Source of the DNA: Peribacillus sp. FSL E2-0218
GTDB lineage: Bacteria > Bacillota > Bacilli > Bacillales > DSM-1321
DNA: 64,000 nt
Assembly (NCBI RefSeq): GCF_037992945.1
Contig: NZ_CP150304.1
Location: forward strand, 4,529,501 to 4,593,500
Reading direction: 5' to 3'
Of this stretch, positions 35,087 through 43,674 are shown piece by piece. How positions within the stretch are numbered: position 1 is the stretch's first letter; each line of letters begins with the position of its first letter. Under the pieces are notes generated by a model. The model was not told where the DNA came from. It searched no databases and was given only the letters and a program-made list of their open reading frames with translations. The translations under genes and the position numbers were made by a program.

Positions 35087-36292
35087 CTACGCCTCCAAGA
35101 CGTTGATGAGGCCTTTAATATTTTGGGACCATTGAAAATGCTGTTTCGCATATACATAACCGTTTTCCCCTAGCTCTTCACGCAGCGCTCGATCTCTGGC
35201 CATGGTCAAAATGTGGCGACTGATTTCATCCACATCCCGGCTATCTGCCACCAGCCCGCACTTCGCCTCTGAGATCACCTGCTTGGCCCTTCCCGCCACA
35301 TCACCGACAATCGGCTTTCCGACACACATATAATCAATGATCTTTCCAGGCAGCACCGTATTGAACACCTCTTTTTCCACCAAGCTTACATAAGCAATAT
35401 GGGAGGAGGAAACTTCATGAAGGGTCACCCTCCGATTCATCGCATTCATGACTTTTATATTCGCCAATCCCTTCGCGCTGATTTCCCTCTCGACTTCAGC
35501 TGCCCGGTAGCCGTATCCGATTATCGTGAACTCGATTTGCTTATGTTTCCTTAACGTTTCAGCAATGGCTATCAGTTTTTTCAGGTCTTGGGCCAGTCCG
35601 ATATTCCCGGTATAGACGACCTTGATTTTCGTTTCAGAAATGGGGGTAAATACATTCCGCAACGCCAGCTCATCACCAGTGAGCGAATTGGGGATGAAAT
35701 GAATCGTTTCTTCCTCGACCCCCTTGGCCCTGATATAATCCCTGAACCCAGGACTATTGATGATAATATGATCTGAATGCCGATACAGCTTCCGCTCCAG
35801 GACGTATGCGAACTTCAAAATCCATTTATTTGCGAAAACCCCCACTCCCATCAACGATTCTGGCCATAAGTCCCTGACATCGGTAATGAGTTTCGCCTTC
35901 ATTTTTCTCTTGGCAATCAATGCTGCCATCGTCGGGAAAATTGGCGGTGTCGAGACAAACACATAATCATAAGTTTTTTCGAGACGGATGATTGTATAAA
36001 TGAAAAGCCACATCGCTTCCAGATAATGCAGCAAGCGCCTTCCCATATTGCTTGTATACCGCTTCACCTTATTCGGTTTTATCCTGATGACATCTTCCTC
36101 AATATGTTCCTCATCCCAAAATTCATGGTCTTGATACAAACCTTGATCGGGATAACTCGGTTTCAACGTGATGACCGTTACTTCATATCCGTTTCTTTTC
36201 AAATGGAGATACACATTTTTCATTCGATTTCCCGCACTTCCGATTTCCGGATAAAAGTTTTGCACGATCATCAGGACGCTTTTCATATTCAC
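35087..36292 (-). CDS. GT4-family glycosyltransferase (WbuB-like)
   Basis: A 401-residue GT-B enzyme. The N-terminal acceptor domain shows NFYPEIGSAGNRMKNVYLHL and TDVRDLWPESLMGVG, typical of the WbuB/GT4 amino-sugar transferases. The donor domain shows VVYTGNIGLAQDLKKLI and VLPGKIIDYMCVGKPIVGDV. The likely start is GTG at 36292, preceded by AGAGG; an ATG two codons later is also possible. It is first in the leftward three-gene unit (GT, GT, wecC). Sugar specificity is unknown, though N-acetylated amino sugars fit the family and the neighbours. Confidence 0.85.
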   Translation of the reverse strand: MNMKSVLMIVQNFYPEIGSAGNRMKNVYLHLKRNGYEVTVITLKPSYPDQGLYQDHEFWDEEHIEEDVIRIKPNKVKRYTSNMGRRLLHYLEAMWLFIYTIIRLEKTYDYVFVSTPPIFPTMAALIAKRKMKAKLITDVRDLWPESLMGVGVFANKWILKFAYVLERKLYRHSDHIIINSPGFRDYIRAKGVEEETIHFIPNSLTGDELALRNVFTPISETKIKVVYTGNIGLAQDLKKLIAIAETLRKHKQIEFTIIGYGYRAAEVEREISAKGLANIKVMNAMNRRVTLHEVSSSHIAYVSLVEKEVFNTVLPGKIIDYMCVGKPIVGDVAGRAKQVISEAKCGLVADSRDVDEISRHILTMARDRALREELGENGYVYAKQHFQWSQNIKGLINVLEA

Positions 36293-36485
36293 CTATCACC
36301 TCTATTCTTGGATCAGTCATGCTTCCTGCTTTATATTGTAAAGTGCCGTTATTAATGGAAGGTTAAGGAAATATAAAGTCCTCATTAATATTGTAAATAT
36401 TGCGTTAATTATTGTTTCGTTTTCATTTTTCCTCTGAATCTCTCGTTATAATGGGGAGGACAGTTAGCAGGAGGAGGAATGGAGC

Positions 36486-37622
36486 ATGCCTAAACAACGT
36501 TTGAAGGTCATGACGGTCTTTGGCACGAGGCCTGAAGCAATTAAAATGGCACCAGTCGTTTTGGAACTGAAAAAACATCAGGACGAAATAGAAACCATCG
36601 TGGTGGTCACCGCCCAGCATCGGGAAATGCTTGATCAAGTACTGCAATGTTTTCAAATAAAGCCAGATCACGATTTGGATATGATGAGAGACAGACAGAC
36701 ATTAGAGGATATTACAACAAGGGGCATCGAGGGACTCAGTTGGCTCATGAAGCATATAAAACCGGATATCGTCCTCGTCCATGGAGATACGACGACCACT
36801 TTCATCGCTAGCTTGGCTGCTTACTATAATAAGGTCCAGATTGGCCATGTTGAAGCCGGACTCCGCACTTGGAATAAGCATTCACCGTTTCCTGAGGAGA
36901 TGAATCGGCAATTGACCGGTGTCCTGGCCGACATCCACTTCGCCCCGACCAAGCAGGCTGCCGAAAACCTGCTATTGGAGAATAAACGGACCGACAGCAT
37001 CCACATCACTGGAAATACGGTGATCGATGCCTTGAAAACAACGATCCAGAAGGACTATTCGCATCCGATCCTCTCTGATTTGAATGGAGATAGGATGCTA
37101 TTGATGACGGTACATCGGCGTGAAAATATCGGAAAACCGATGCAGGGGATATTCCGTTCCGTGAAGCGGCTTCTTGATGAACATGGGGATATCCAGGTTG
37201 TTTTCCCGATTCATAAAAATCCAGTCGTCCGGGAAATCGCCCATGAGGTCTTCGAAGAAACAAAAAGGCTACATATCATCGAGCCCTTGGAAGTGATCGA
37301 TTTCCATAACTTCGCGGCACGATCTCATCTCATCCTGACAGATTCCGGAGGGGTGCAGGAGGAAGCGCCATCACTTGGCGTCCCGGTTGTCGTGTTGCGC
37401 GATACGACGGAACGGCCGGAGGGAATCAAGGCCGGCACACTTTTATTGGCCGGAATCGAAGAAGACCGCATTTACGAGGCAACCCATAATCTGCTTACGA
37501 ACGAAGGCGACTATGAAAAAATGGCAACAGCCTCGAATCCATATGGGGATGGCTTTGCATCGAAACGGATTGTCGAAATTCTCCTCAAGCATTGTCAAGT
37601 GAGATTCGCCCTTCCATCATGA
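36486..37622 (+). CDS. mnaA: UDP-N-acetylglucosamine 2-epimerase (non-hydrolysing)
   Basis: A 378-residue epimerase that interconverts UDP-GlcNAc and UDP-ManNAc, the precursor for teichoic acid linkage units and for ManNAcA. The N-terminal TVFGTRPEAIKMAPVVLEL, GHVEAGLRTWNKHSPFPEEM and the UDP-binding DSGGVQEEAPSLGVPVVVLR are characteristic. AGGAGGAATGGAGC precedes the ATG. It is divergent from the glycosyltransferase-wecC unit, so substrate supply and use sit back to back. Confidence 0.95.
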   Translation: MPKQRLKVMTVFGTRPEAIKMAPVVLELKKHQDEIETIVVVTAQHREMLDQVLQCFQIKPDHDLDMMRDRQTLEDITTRGIEGLSWLMKHIKPDIVLVHGDTTTTFIASLAAYYNKVQIGHVEAGLRTWNKHSPFPEEMNRQLTGVLADIHFAPTKQAAENLLLENKRTDSIHITGNTVIDALKTTIQKDYSHPILSDLNGDRMLLMTVHRRENIGKPMQGIFRSVKRLLDEHGDIQVVFPIHKNPVVREIAHEVFEETKRLHIIEPLEVIDFHNFAARSHLILTDSGGVQEEAPSLGVPVVVLRDTTERPEGIKAGTLLLAGIEEDRIYEATHNLLTNEGDYEKMATASNPYGDGFASKRIVEILLKHCQVRFALPS

Positions 37623-37636
37623 AAGAATGAAAAGCG

Positions 37637-37674
37637 AAAAAGCCTGCCGCCTCGCATGGGCGGTCAGGCTTTTT
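37637..37674. terminator. Bidirectional terminator between mnaA and the chemoreceptor
   Basis: A long stem AAAAAGCCTG / CAGGCTTTTT continued by CCGCC/GGCGG, with a 6-base loop. Confidence 0.9.
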
Positions 37675-37686
37675 GATTTTCACATT

Positions 37687-39375
37687 TTAAAACTTAAACC
37701 GGCTCACTTCCATTTTCAAGCTTTCAGCCAAGGTTGCCAACGCTTGGGCACCTTCGGAAATCTGTTCGGTGGCGGTGTGCTGTTCTTCGGTCGCAGCACT
37801 TGCATCATTTGCCCTTTCTGCGGAGATGACCGCTATTTCCTTGATAGAATGAGCGCCTTCCGTAACATCTTCAGTCATCACCTGCAGGTCGTCAACGGCA
37901 GAGGACACCGAGGCAATTTGCTCACTCACCTGTCCGACGGCCGATTTAATGTTAGTGAATACTTGTAGCGAGCTTGCCGAAGCAGCAAGTCCTTCTTCCG
38001 CTTTCTTACTTCCTACATTGATAGACTCGACTCCCCTTCCAGTAGCCTCCTGGATGAACCGGACCATTTTCTCAATTTCCGCTGCCGATATCTTCGATTG
38101 CTCGGCAAGCTTCCGGACCTCATCAGCCACCACTGCGAACCCTTTCCCATGTTCTCCAGCTCGTGCCGCTTCAATCGCTGCATTCAATGCCAATAAATTC
38201 GTTTGTTCGGAAATATCGGTAATGAATGTTGTCACCCGTTGAATTTCATTCGAGTGACTCGACATGTTTTCCATAATTTTTGCCGACTCGCGAATCGTAG
38301 CATTAATCTCCTCCATTTGAGCCGTTACATCATTCATGCCCTCTGCCCCCTGTTGAACGAGTCCATTGACAGTCTTGGCTGAATGAAGCATTTCGACATT
38401 GCTCAGTGTGATCCGTTTGATGGCAGCAGCCATTTCTATCATCGAATCGACCGATTTTTCGACAATATCGACCTGAAGGGAGGTGCCTTTCCTATTTTCC
38501 TCTGCAGTTGCCGACACCAGCTCTGAGGACGCCAGGCTTTCTTCTGAACTTGCCGACATCTGTTCAGCTTGAACAGCAAGCTGTGACGCGGAATCCCTCA
38601 TATTCAGGACAATCGATTTAAGTCCCCCTACCATTAAATTGAAGGCCCTTGCCATTTCTCCAATTTCATCTTTGTTCCAGATTTTCATTTCTTCAATATC
38701 TAAATTACCGGCAGCGACTTGGCCCAGCGCTTCCGTCAGCTTACGGACAGGACGTGAAATGCTTCTGCTGAGGATGATGGGCAATATGATACTGAGAACG
38801 AACCCGCCGATTATCAGCAAAACGATGAATGCCTTCATATCCCCCACCTTCTCATTCAATTCCTTCCTTGTCTCCTGCATATACACATTCTGTTTGCCAT
38901 CCAGCTTCTCGGCATTATCCAAGATCGTTTTATCCAGCTCAATCGCATTATCGGCAATTTCCATCGCCTTCTTACTATTCCCTTGCTGCATGCTTATGGT
39001 TATCTCTTCAGCCATTCCCATATATTCCAGCTGCGTGCGATGAATCTCTTCAAGCAATTCCCGGTCTTCCTTGGATGTCATGCTTTTCTCAAGCGTGCTG
39101 TATGCCTTCTCGAATCCATCATGAGCCGTCTCCCTATTTTCCAGATAAGTGGAATCTTTATAGATGATATATCCGCGAACATCATTAGAGATGGCTTGCT
39201 GCTTGTTGATCATCTCCTCGACTAGGCTGATTTTTTTCACCCTATCATCCAATAAAAACGTATACTTGCCATTCAAATCGATGATGATCCATAGATACAG
39301 AACACCTATGGCCACCAAAAATAAAAGGATGGACAAAAAACTTGCCCATAATTTTTTCGATACGGATAACTTCAA
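37687..39375 (-). CDS. Methyl-accepting chemotaxis protein
   Basis: A 562-residue transmembrane receptor. First span about residues 10-30 (LWASFLSILLFLVAIGVLYL), an extracellular four-helix-bundle sensor of the CHASE3/4HB type to about residue 180, second span about 180-205, a HAMP domain (SRSISRPVRKLTEALGQVAA), and a long cytoplasmic coiled coil. The signalling tip is INLLALNAAIEAARAG-like (EQTNLLALNAAIEAARAGEH). The ligand is unknown. The TTG at 39375 with GGAGG 9 bases before it is taken as the start. It is a single gene; no che genes are nearby. Confidence 0.93.
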   Translation of the reverse strand: MKLSVSKKLWASFLSILLFLVAIGVLYLWIIIDLNGKYTFLLDDRVKKISLVEEMINKQQAISNDVRGYIIYKDSTYLENRETAHDGFEKAYSTLEKSMTSKEDRELLEEIHRTQLEYMGMAEEITISMQQGNSKKAMEIADNAIELDKTILDNAEKLDGKQNVYMQETRKELNEKVGDMKAFIVLLIIGGFVLSIILPIILSRSISRPVRKLTEALGQVAAGNLDIEEMKIWNKDEIGEMARAFNLMVGGLKSIVLNMRDSASQLAVQAEQMSASSEESLASSELVSATAEENRKGTSLQVDIVEKSVDSMIEMAAAIKRITLSNVEMLHSAKTVNGLVQQGAEGMNDVTAQMEEINATIRESAKIMENMSSHSNEIQRVTTFITDISEQTNLLALNAAIEAARAGEHGKGFAVVADEVRKLAEQSKISAAEIEKMVRFIQEATGRGVESINVGSKKAEEGLAASASSLQVFTNIKSAVGQVSEQIASVSSAVDDLQVMTEDVTEGAHSIKEIAVISAERANDASAATEEQHTATEQISEGAQALATLAESLKMEVSRFKF

Positions 39376-39551
39376 GATATGCAACCTCCATTTGTCCAAA
39401 ATTTAAAATTTTCAATCTATATGGATAATATCGGCCAACTAGTACTTTTTTTCCAGTACAATATACATATGTCGAAAAAAATTGGAAAGCATCAAGCTTC
39501 CGTTGAGCCGATGGCCTGAATGAAGGCGTCATCTTCGCGGGTAAAAACAAA

Positions 39552-39577
39552 AAAAGACCACCAAATGGTGATCTTTT
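39552..39577 (-). terminator. Terminator after the MATE pseudogene
   Basis: A stem AAAAGA.CACCA / TGGTG.TCTTTT around an AA loop, 11 bases beyond the stop at 39588. Confidence 0.65.
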
Positions 39578-39587
39578 CGGTGAACAT

Positions 39588-40948
39588 TCAATTGACCTTC
39601 TCTTTTTTTCCAAGCACCGAACCTTCTCGTTTCGAGTAAAGCAGAATCGTCAGGAATATGACCAGCTCGGATAAGGGGATCGCCATCCATGCGGCATTCG
39701 TCCCAAATATCAACGGCAATGTAAGCAAGAAAATCAGCATGAAAATGAATTCACGGCCAACCGTGATCCAAGCTGCCATCTTCACTTGCCCGATCGATTG
39801 GAAATAGGTCATCATGACGAAGTTGACCCCCATCAGGATGTAGCCGCTAAAGAATATCCTGATCCCGATTGTCGCAAGCTCCTTAACTTCGCTTGAAAAA
39901 TCACCGAATAAATCGACGATGAAAGGCGCCGCAGCCTGCCCTAGGAGCGTAATCGCTATTCCTGCTCCCATTGCTGTCAATATGGCGATGCGAACCGTTT
40001 CACGCTTCCGCTTTTCATCTTGTGCCCCATGATAATAGCTGACCAGTGGCTGAATGGCCGACCCTATGCCAAGAAACATCAAGAGCATGACACTATGGGC
40101 ATAATTCACGATGGAAAATGCCGCTAGCCCGTCGGTGCCTGCAAGGCGGGAGAACGCATTATTATGGGCAATCGTAAAGACGGATACCCCGTTTCGGCTA
40201 GGAAGCTTGGAAAGCCGATCATCATCGTCATCACGAAAAGCGACTTTTCAAACCTGAACGTAACGAGACGAAGCGTGTTCTTCTTCGTGAAGAAGTGAAT
40301 GCTGAGAACCAGGATGCCAAGCGCGGCTGCGATGATCGTTCCATACGCGGTTTCCCGTACGCCTAGCTCAAGGACATATAGAATGATGAAGTTCAGGACG
40401 AAATTCGAAACGGCCGTAACGATCAGGGAGACCATCGCCAAATTCGGATTGCCATTGTTCCTGACGAATATGCTTAAGGTATTCTCCAGCGTGAAAACAA
40501 AACCAAGCATCAGGAATACATTCATGTAGTCCGTCGCAAAAGGAGCGGTCGCCTCATTGGCCCCTAGTGCATATACAAGCTGATTATGAAAAGCATAGGC
40601 AACCACGCCTATGATTACGGTAAATATCGTGATCAAAATGATTGAATGGGTGAAGATGAAGCGGGCACGATCATAATCCCTTGCGCCCATGCTTTGCGAA
40701 TAAAGCGTTGCCCCGCCTACTCCGATCCAAATGGACATCGCTACAAAGATTGTATAAATGGGACCGGCAATATTGACGCCTGCCAGGGCAACAGATCCCA
40801 GCTTATTGCCGACCATCACTCCATCGACGACAAAGTTCAATGCCATCAATACCATACCGATCATCGAAGGAATCAAATAACGCAAAAAGACCCTTCCCGT
40901 CGATTCCAACTCCAATACATGTTGTTGTTGCTGTTCCCTTAATGACAT
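39588..40948 (-). pseudogene. MATE-family multidrug exporter, single-base frameshift
   Basis: A full-length MATE transporter split by one missing base. The first part (from the ATG at 40948, AGGAGAGG upstream) runs MSLREQQQQHVLELESTGRV to GFPSFLAETG. After the run of four Gs at 40187-40190 (minus strand ACGGGGTATCC) the frame is lost. Adding one G restores VSVFTIAHNNAFSRLAGTDG, which leads straight into the second part (NYAHSVMLLMFLGIGSAIQP). The span is 1361 bases, one short of 454 codons, which fits a single deletion in a homopolymer. About 12 membrane spans in total. It could be a real inactivation, phase variation at the G tract, or a sequencing error. Confidence 0.85.
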
Positions 40949-41194
40949 GCCTATCCTCTCCTGCTGTTTGACCTTACTGAAAATCGTCCATGATGCCGCC
41001 GAATCTCTTACAGTACAGTTTTGGCCATCTGCCCTTACCCATGTAACAATTTCTGATAGTACCATCATAACTTAACGAACGTTCGTCAGGCAAGTGGAAT
41101 CAAAAAAAATCTTGCCCCTCTTATTTCCAGGAAAGAAGGAGGATATGCCAGACCTGTCGAAAAGGTGATGATAACCCGAAAAAGGAGGAGTCAA

Positions 41195-41602
41195 ATGAAG
41201 CATCAGGTTACCCCTTATTTAATGTTCGATGGACAGGCAAAGGAAGCTTTGGCATTCTATGAAGATATATTTCAAGCGGAGATTGCTGACCTGCAGACAT
41301 ACGGAGAAGCTGATTTCCCTACACCTGAAGAAGCGGACGATCTTGTTTTGCATGCAAAGATCAAAAAAGGCCATCTGTTGATCATGGTATCCGATACGTT
41401 TCCAGGAAATCCTCTTGCAGCCGGAAACAACGTATCGTTGGTCCTCGAGTGTGAGAGCGAAGCCGAAATACGGAGTTTATATGATTCCTTGTGTGCAAAA
41501 GGTTCATCTTTAATGGAACTCCAAGATACCTTTTGGGGAGCTAAGTACGGGAAGGTCAGAGATCGATTCGGCGTGCAATGGGACTTGAACTTAACTAAAT
41601 GA
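41195..41602 (+). CDS. VOC-superfamily protein (PhnB/YjdN-like)
   Basis: A 135-residue single-domain protein of the glyoxalase/bleomycin-resistance fold: HQVTPYLMFDGQAKEALAFY at the start, HAKIKKGHLLIMVSD in the middle, and the C-terminal WGAKYGKVRDRFGVQWDLNL of PhnB-type members. These are metal-binding or metal-less homodimers of mostly unknown substrate. AAGGAGGAG lies just before the ATG at 41195; a longer frame upstream has no support. It is a single gene, with a terminator right after it. Confidence 0.9.
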   Translation: MKHQVTPYLMFDGQAKEALAFYEDIFQAEIADLQTYGEADFPTPEEADDLVLHAKIKKGHLLIMVSDTFPGNPLAAGNNVSLVLECESEAEIRSLYDSLCAKGSSLMELQDTFWGAKYGKVRDRFGVQWDLNLTK

Positions 41603-41610
41603 CCGCAAAT

Positions 41611-41650
41611 ATGGCCGAAGATCCAACCTTCATCTTCGGCCATTTTCTTT
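41611..41650. terminator. Terminator after the VOC gene
   Basis: A 12-bp perfect stem ATGGCCGAAGAT / ATCTTCGGCCAT with a 9-base loop, followed by TTTTCTTTTT. It also lies at the end of the convergent TSUP gene. Confidence 0.9.
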
Positions 41651-42421
41651 TTAAAGCACATGAAAATAATTCAAGACATTTTTCCCAATCAACAAAACAG
41701 TGACGCAAATGAACAAAACACGCACATACGATGCGCCTTTCTTGATGGCGAAGTTCGTTCCGACCAATGCCCCGCATACCATGGCAAGCCCCATCGGAAT
41801 CCCATAGGCGAAGTTGACGGTTCCCATGGATAAAAAAATGATAAGTGCTGCAATATTGCTGCCAAAGTTCAAGATCCTGGCATTCCCGGCAGCCTGGACA
41901 AAATCAAACCCTATGATCAAAAATGAAAATAATAAAAAGGAACCAGTCCCTGGTCCAAGAAACCCATCATAAAACCCAATGGCAAAAATAATGCCAATCA
42001 GCAAAAGCATTTTTTTCCTTTTCAGTCCTTTATACTTTGCCTCTTTCCCCCAATCCTTTTTTATCATCGTATAAACCGCGACGATGACCAAAAGAATCAA
42101 GATGAGCGGCTTTAGGATCTCTGCGGAAACGAAATGAACAATATAAGCACCCAATGCCGCTCCGAACAAGGTGATGGGAAACAGCTTGATGACGAATGTA
42201 AAGTCCACCTTCCCTGCCCGGATGAATGAAATCGTACTCGTCAACGATCCCATCGTGCCTGCAAGCTTATTCGTGGCTAATGCCGCTGAAGGTGAAATTC
42301 CCGTAAACAATAAGGCTGGAATCGAGATCAATCCCCCGCCGCCCACAACGGAATCGATGAATGCAGCAACAAAGCCGGCAAGTATTAAAAATAACAACGT
42401 ATAGAGGTTGATATCCTCCAT
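41651..42421 (-). CDS. TSUP-family (TauE/SafE) membrane permease
   Basis: A 256-residue permease with about eight spans and the two family half-repeats: AGFVAAFIDSVVGGGGLISI (first) and GFYDGFLGPGTGSFLLFSFL (second). Members export or import sulfite, sulfoacetate, sulfonates or other organic anions. It resembles B. subtilis YtnM. The ATG at 42421 has GGGGGAGGGG before it. Substrate unknown. The DUF523 remnant lies upstream in the same direction. Confidence 0.9.
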   Translation of the reverse strand: MEDINLYTLLFLILAGFVAAFIDSVVGGGGLISIPALLFTGISPSAALATNKLAGTMGSLTSTISFIRAGKVDFTFVIKLFPITLFGAALGAYIVHFVSAEILKPLILILLVIVAVYTMIKKDWGKEAKYKGLKRKKMLLLIGIIFAIGFYDGFLGPGTGSFLLFSFLIIGFDFVQAAGNARILNFGSNIAALIIFLSMGTVNFAYGIPMGLAMVCGALVGTNFAIKKGASYVRVLFICVTVLLIGKNVLNYFHVL

Positions 42422-42450
42422 GTATTCCCCTCCCCCAAAAGCATTACACC

Positions 42451-42914
42451 TCATTTTTCTCCCAGATGATCGGATAACCGCTCCTCTGACGTGACAATGA
42501 ATCCATGCCGCCTAAGCAAAGCCGCGGTCACTCCATTACCGGCCCTCTTCGCCCCCATGAATTCACCATTATAAATCGCCGCACTGCCACAGGATGGACT
42601 ATATTCTTTTAAAACGACCAGCTTCGCCCCAATCTCCTGGGCTTTCATTAAAGTAAGCTTCGCTCCTTCTATGTACTACGCTTTACATCCCTGCCCGTCC
42701 TTTCGATGACCTTGGCTTTTCCATCAAGTACATCCACACCAGCACCGCCGACTATCTTCGCTGGCTCCCTCGGTACCGAAAAACCGCCAAGCAGCTCCGG
42801 ACATACCGATACAGCCTTTTTCTCGCCGATTAATGCCCTGATCCCCTCATCCAGGCTGTGAGTCCCGTTATATCTCACCTCAAAACCCGCCAAACAAGAA
42901 CTCACCAAAATCAT
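42451..42914 (-). pseudogene. DUF523 family protein, frameshifted
   Basis: The first part (from the ATG at 42914) reads MILVSSCLAGFEVRYNGTHS ... CPELLGGFSVPREPAKI and ends at a TAG after RDVKRST. The second part resumes in another frame as EGAKLTLMKAQEIGAKLVVL, then KEYSPSCGSAAIYNGEF, to the TGA at 42451. The conserved Cys residues (SSCLAG, VCPELLGG, SPSCG) are split between the two. The joint at about 42655-42690 needs both a frame change and loss of an in-frame TAG, so more than one lesion is likely. Intact relatives are about 150 residues; function unknown. Confidence 0.85.
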
Positions 42915-43039
42915 CCAATCACCCCAAACACCATTCTACCATTCTTCTCGTCACAACTGTGACAAGACGTTAGGAGAGGAAATCGAATCATTCACGGCGT
43001 GGGACGAATTATCTGCCGGGACGGATTAGTTCGTGTGTA

Positions 43040-43312
43040 GGACGGATTATGAAGGTGGACGGTCGGATTATTGTCGGCGTGGGTCGGATTATGGGGGTGG
43101 ACCGTCGAATTATGGGCGGCGTCGATCGGATTATGGGGGTGGACGGTCGAATTATGGGCGGCGTGGGTCGGATTATGAAGCTGGACGGTCGGATTATTGT
43201 CGGCGGCGGTCGGATTATGAAGCTGGACGGTCGGATTATTGTCGGCGTAGGACGGATTATGAAGCTGGACGGTCGGATTATTGTCGGCGGCGGTCGGATT
43301 ATGGGTTAGTTG
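43040..43312. repeat. 21-bp tandem array, GGTCGGATTA family (13 units)
   Basis: Thirteen units start at 43040 and then every 21 bases without exception to 43292. Typical units are GGTCGGATTATGAAGCTGGAC and its partner with ATTGTCGGCG, so a 42-bp higher-order unit is visible. It lies between the ytmB and DUF523 genes. Because 21 is a multiple of three, several frames stay open on both strands, but none has a ribosome site or a plausible protein. The surrounding 42915-43384 region otherwise holds only an inverted repeat GTCACAACTGTGAC (42950-42963) and the ytmB terminator. Confidence 0.95.
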
Positions 43313-43338
43313 GTGTAATTTTTCCAGCCGAATCAATA

Positions 43339-43380
43339 AAGAAAGCGCCTGCAGTGAAAATCAGCTCTGCAAGCGCTTCT
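43339..43380 (-). terminator. Terminator after ytmB
   Basis: Minus-strand stem GAAGCGCTTGCAG / CTGCAGGCGCTTTC with one or two bulges, then TTTATT. Confidence 0.75.
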
Positions 43381-43384
43381 ATTA

Positions 43385-43627
43385 TTAGTTAGTGGAGTTC
43401 AAAGATAATAATTCGTAGGTGATGATGGTTTTTTCACCTGTCCATTCGACTTTTTGGATCACGGCCGTTCCGCTTGTATCGGATTGTTTCGTTTTTCGTA
43501 CATCGATGGGGATATCGATCGGGTATAGCCGGTACCCATCTTTAGCGAGCCGGAAAATATTTTCTTCTTCGCGGGTTTCATTTCCTTTTGTAACGATCAT
43601 CGTGTTGAGTTCGATGGGCATGCCCAT
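43385..43627 (-). CDS. ytmB: YtmB-like small protein (DUF2584)
   Basis: An 80-residue protein beginning MGMPIELNTMIVTKGNETRE and containing DGYRLYPIDIPIDVRKTKQS; it matches my memory of B. subtilis YtmB in length and sequence. Mostly beta, no membrane segment. GGAGGAG precedes the ATG at normal spacing. Function unknown. It follows ytmA closely in the same direction, as in B. subtilis. Confidence 0.85.
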   Translation of the reverse strand: MGMPIELNTMIVTKGNETREEENIFRLAKDGYRLYPIDIPIDVRKTKQSDTSGTAVIQKVEWTGEKTIITYELLSLNSTN

Positions 43628-43674
43628 GTGAATCTCCTCCTCTTTTCAATATGCTTGGATTATACTTCATTCTA

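Noticed and set aside
39588..41068. Two separate MATE-type genes
   Set aside because: The two pieces are complementary parts of one transporter, and one added base joins them; the second piece has no ribosome site.
42451..42914. Two separate small genes for DUF523 halves
   Set aside because: The parts match consecutive regions of one family and the second has no independent start.
42950..42963. GTCACAACTGTGAC palindrome as an Fnr/Crp site
   Set aside because: The half-sites are in the opposite order to TGTGA-N6-TCACA and the spacing is wrong; no other regulator fits convincingly.
43040..43312. CRISPR array
   Set aside because: Units are contiguous 21-bp tandem repeats without unique spacers, and no cas genes are in the window.
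42992..43392. Long ORFs on both strands across the 43-kb array (119, 114 and 86 codons)
   Set aside because: They follow from the 21-bp (7-codon) period; the products are monotonous, several frames are open at once, and there is no ribosome site.
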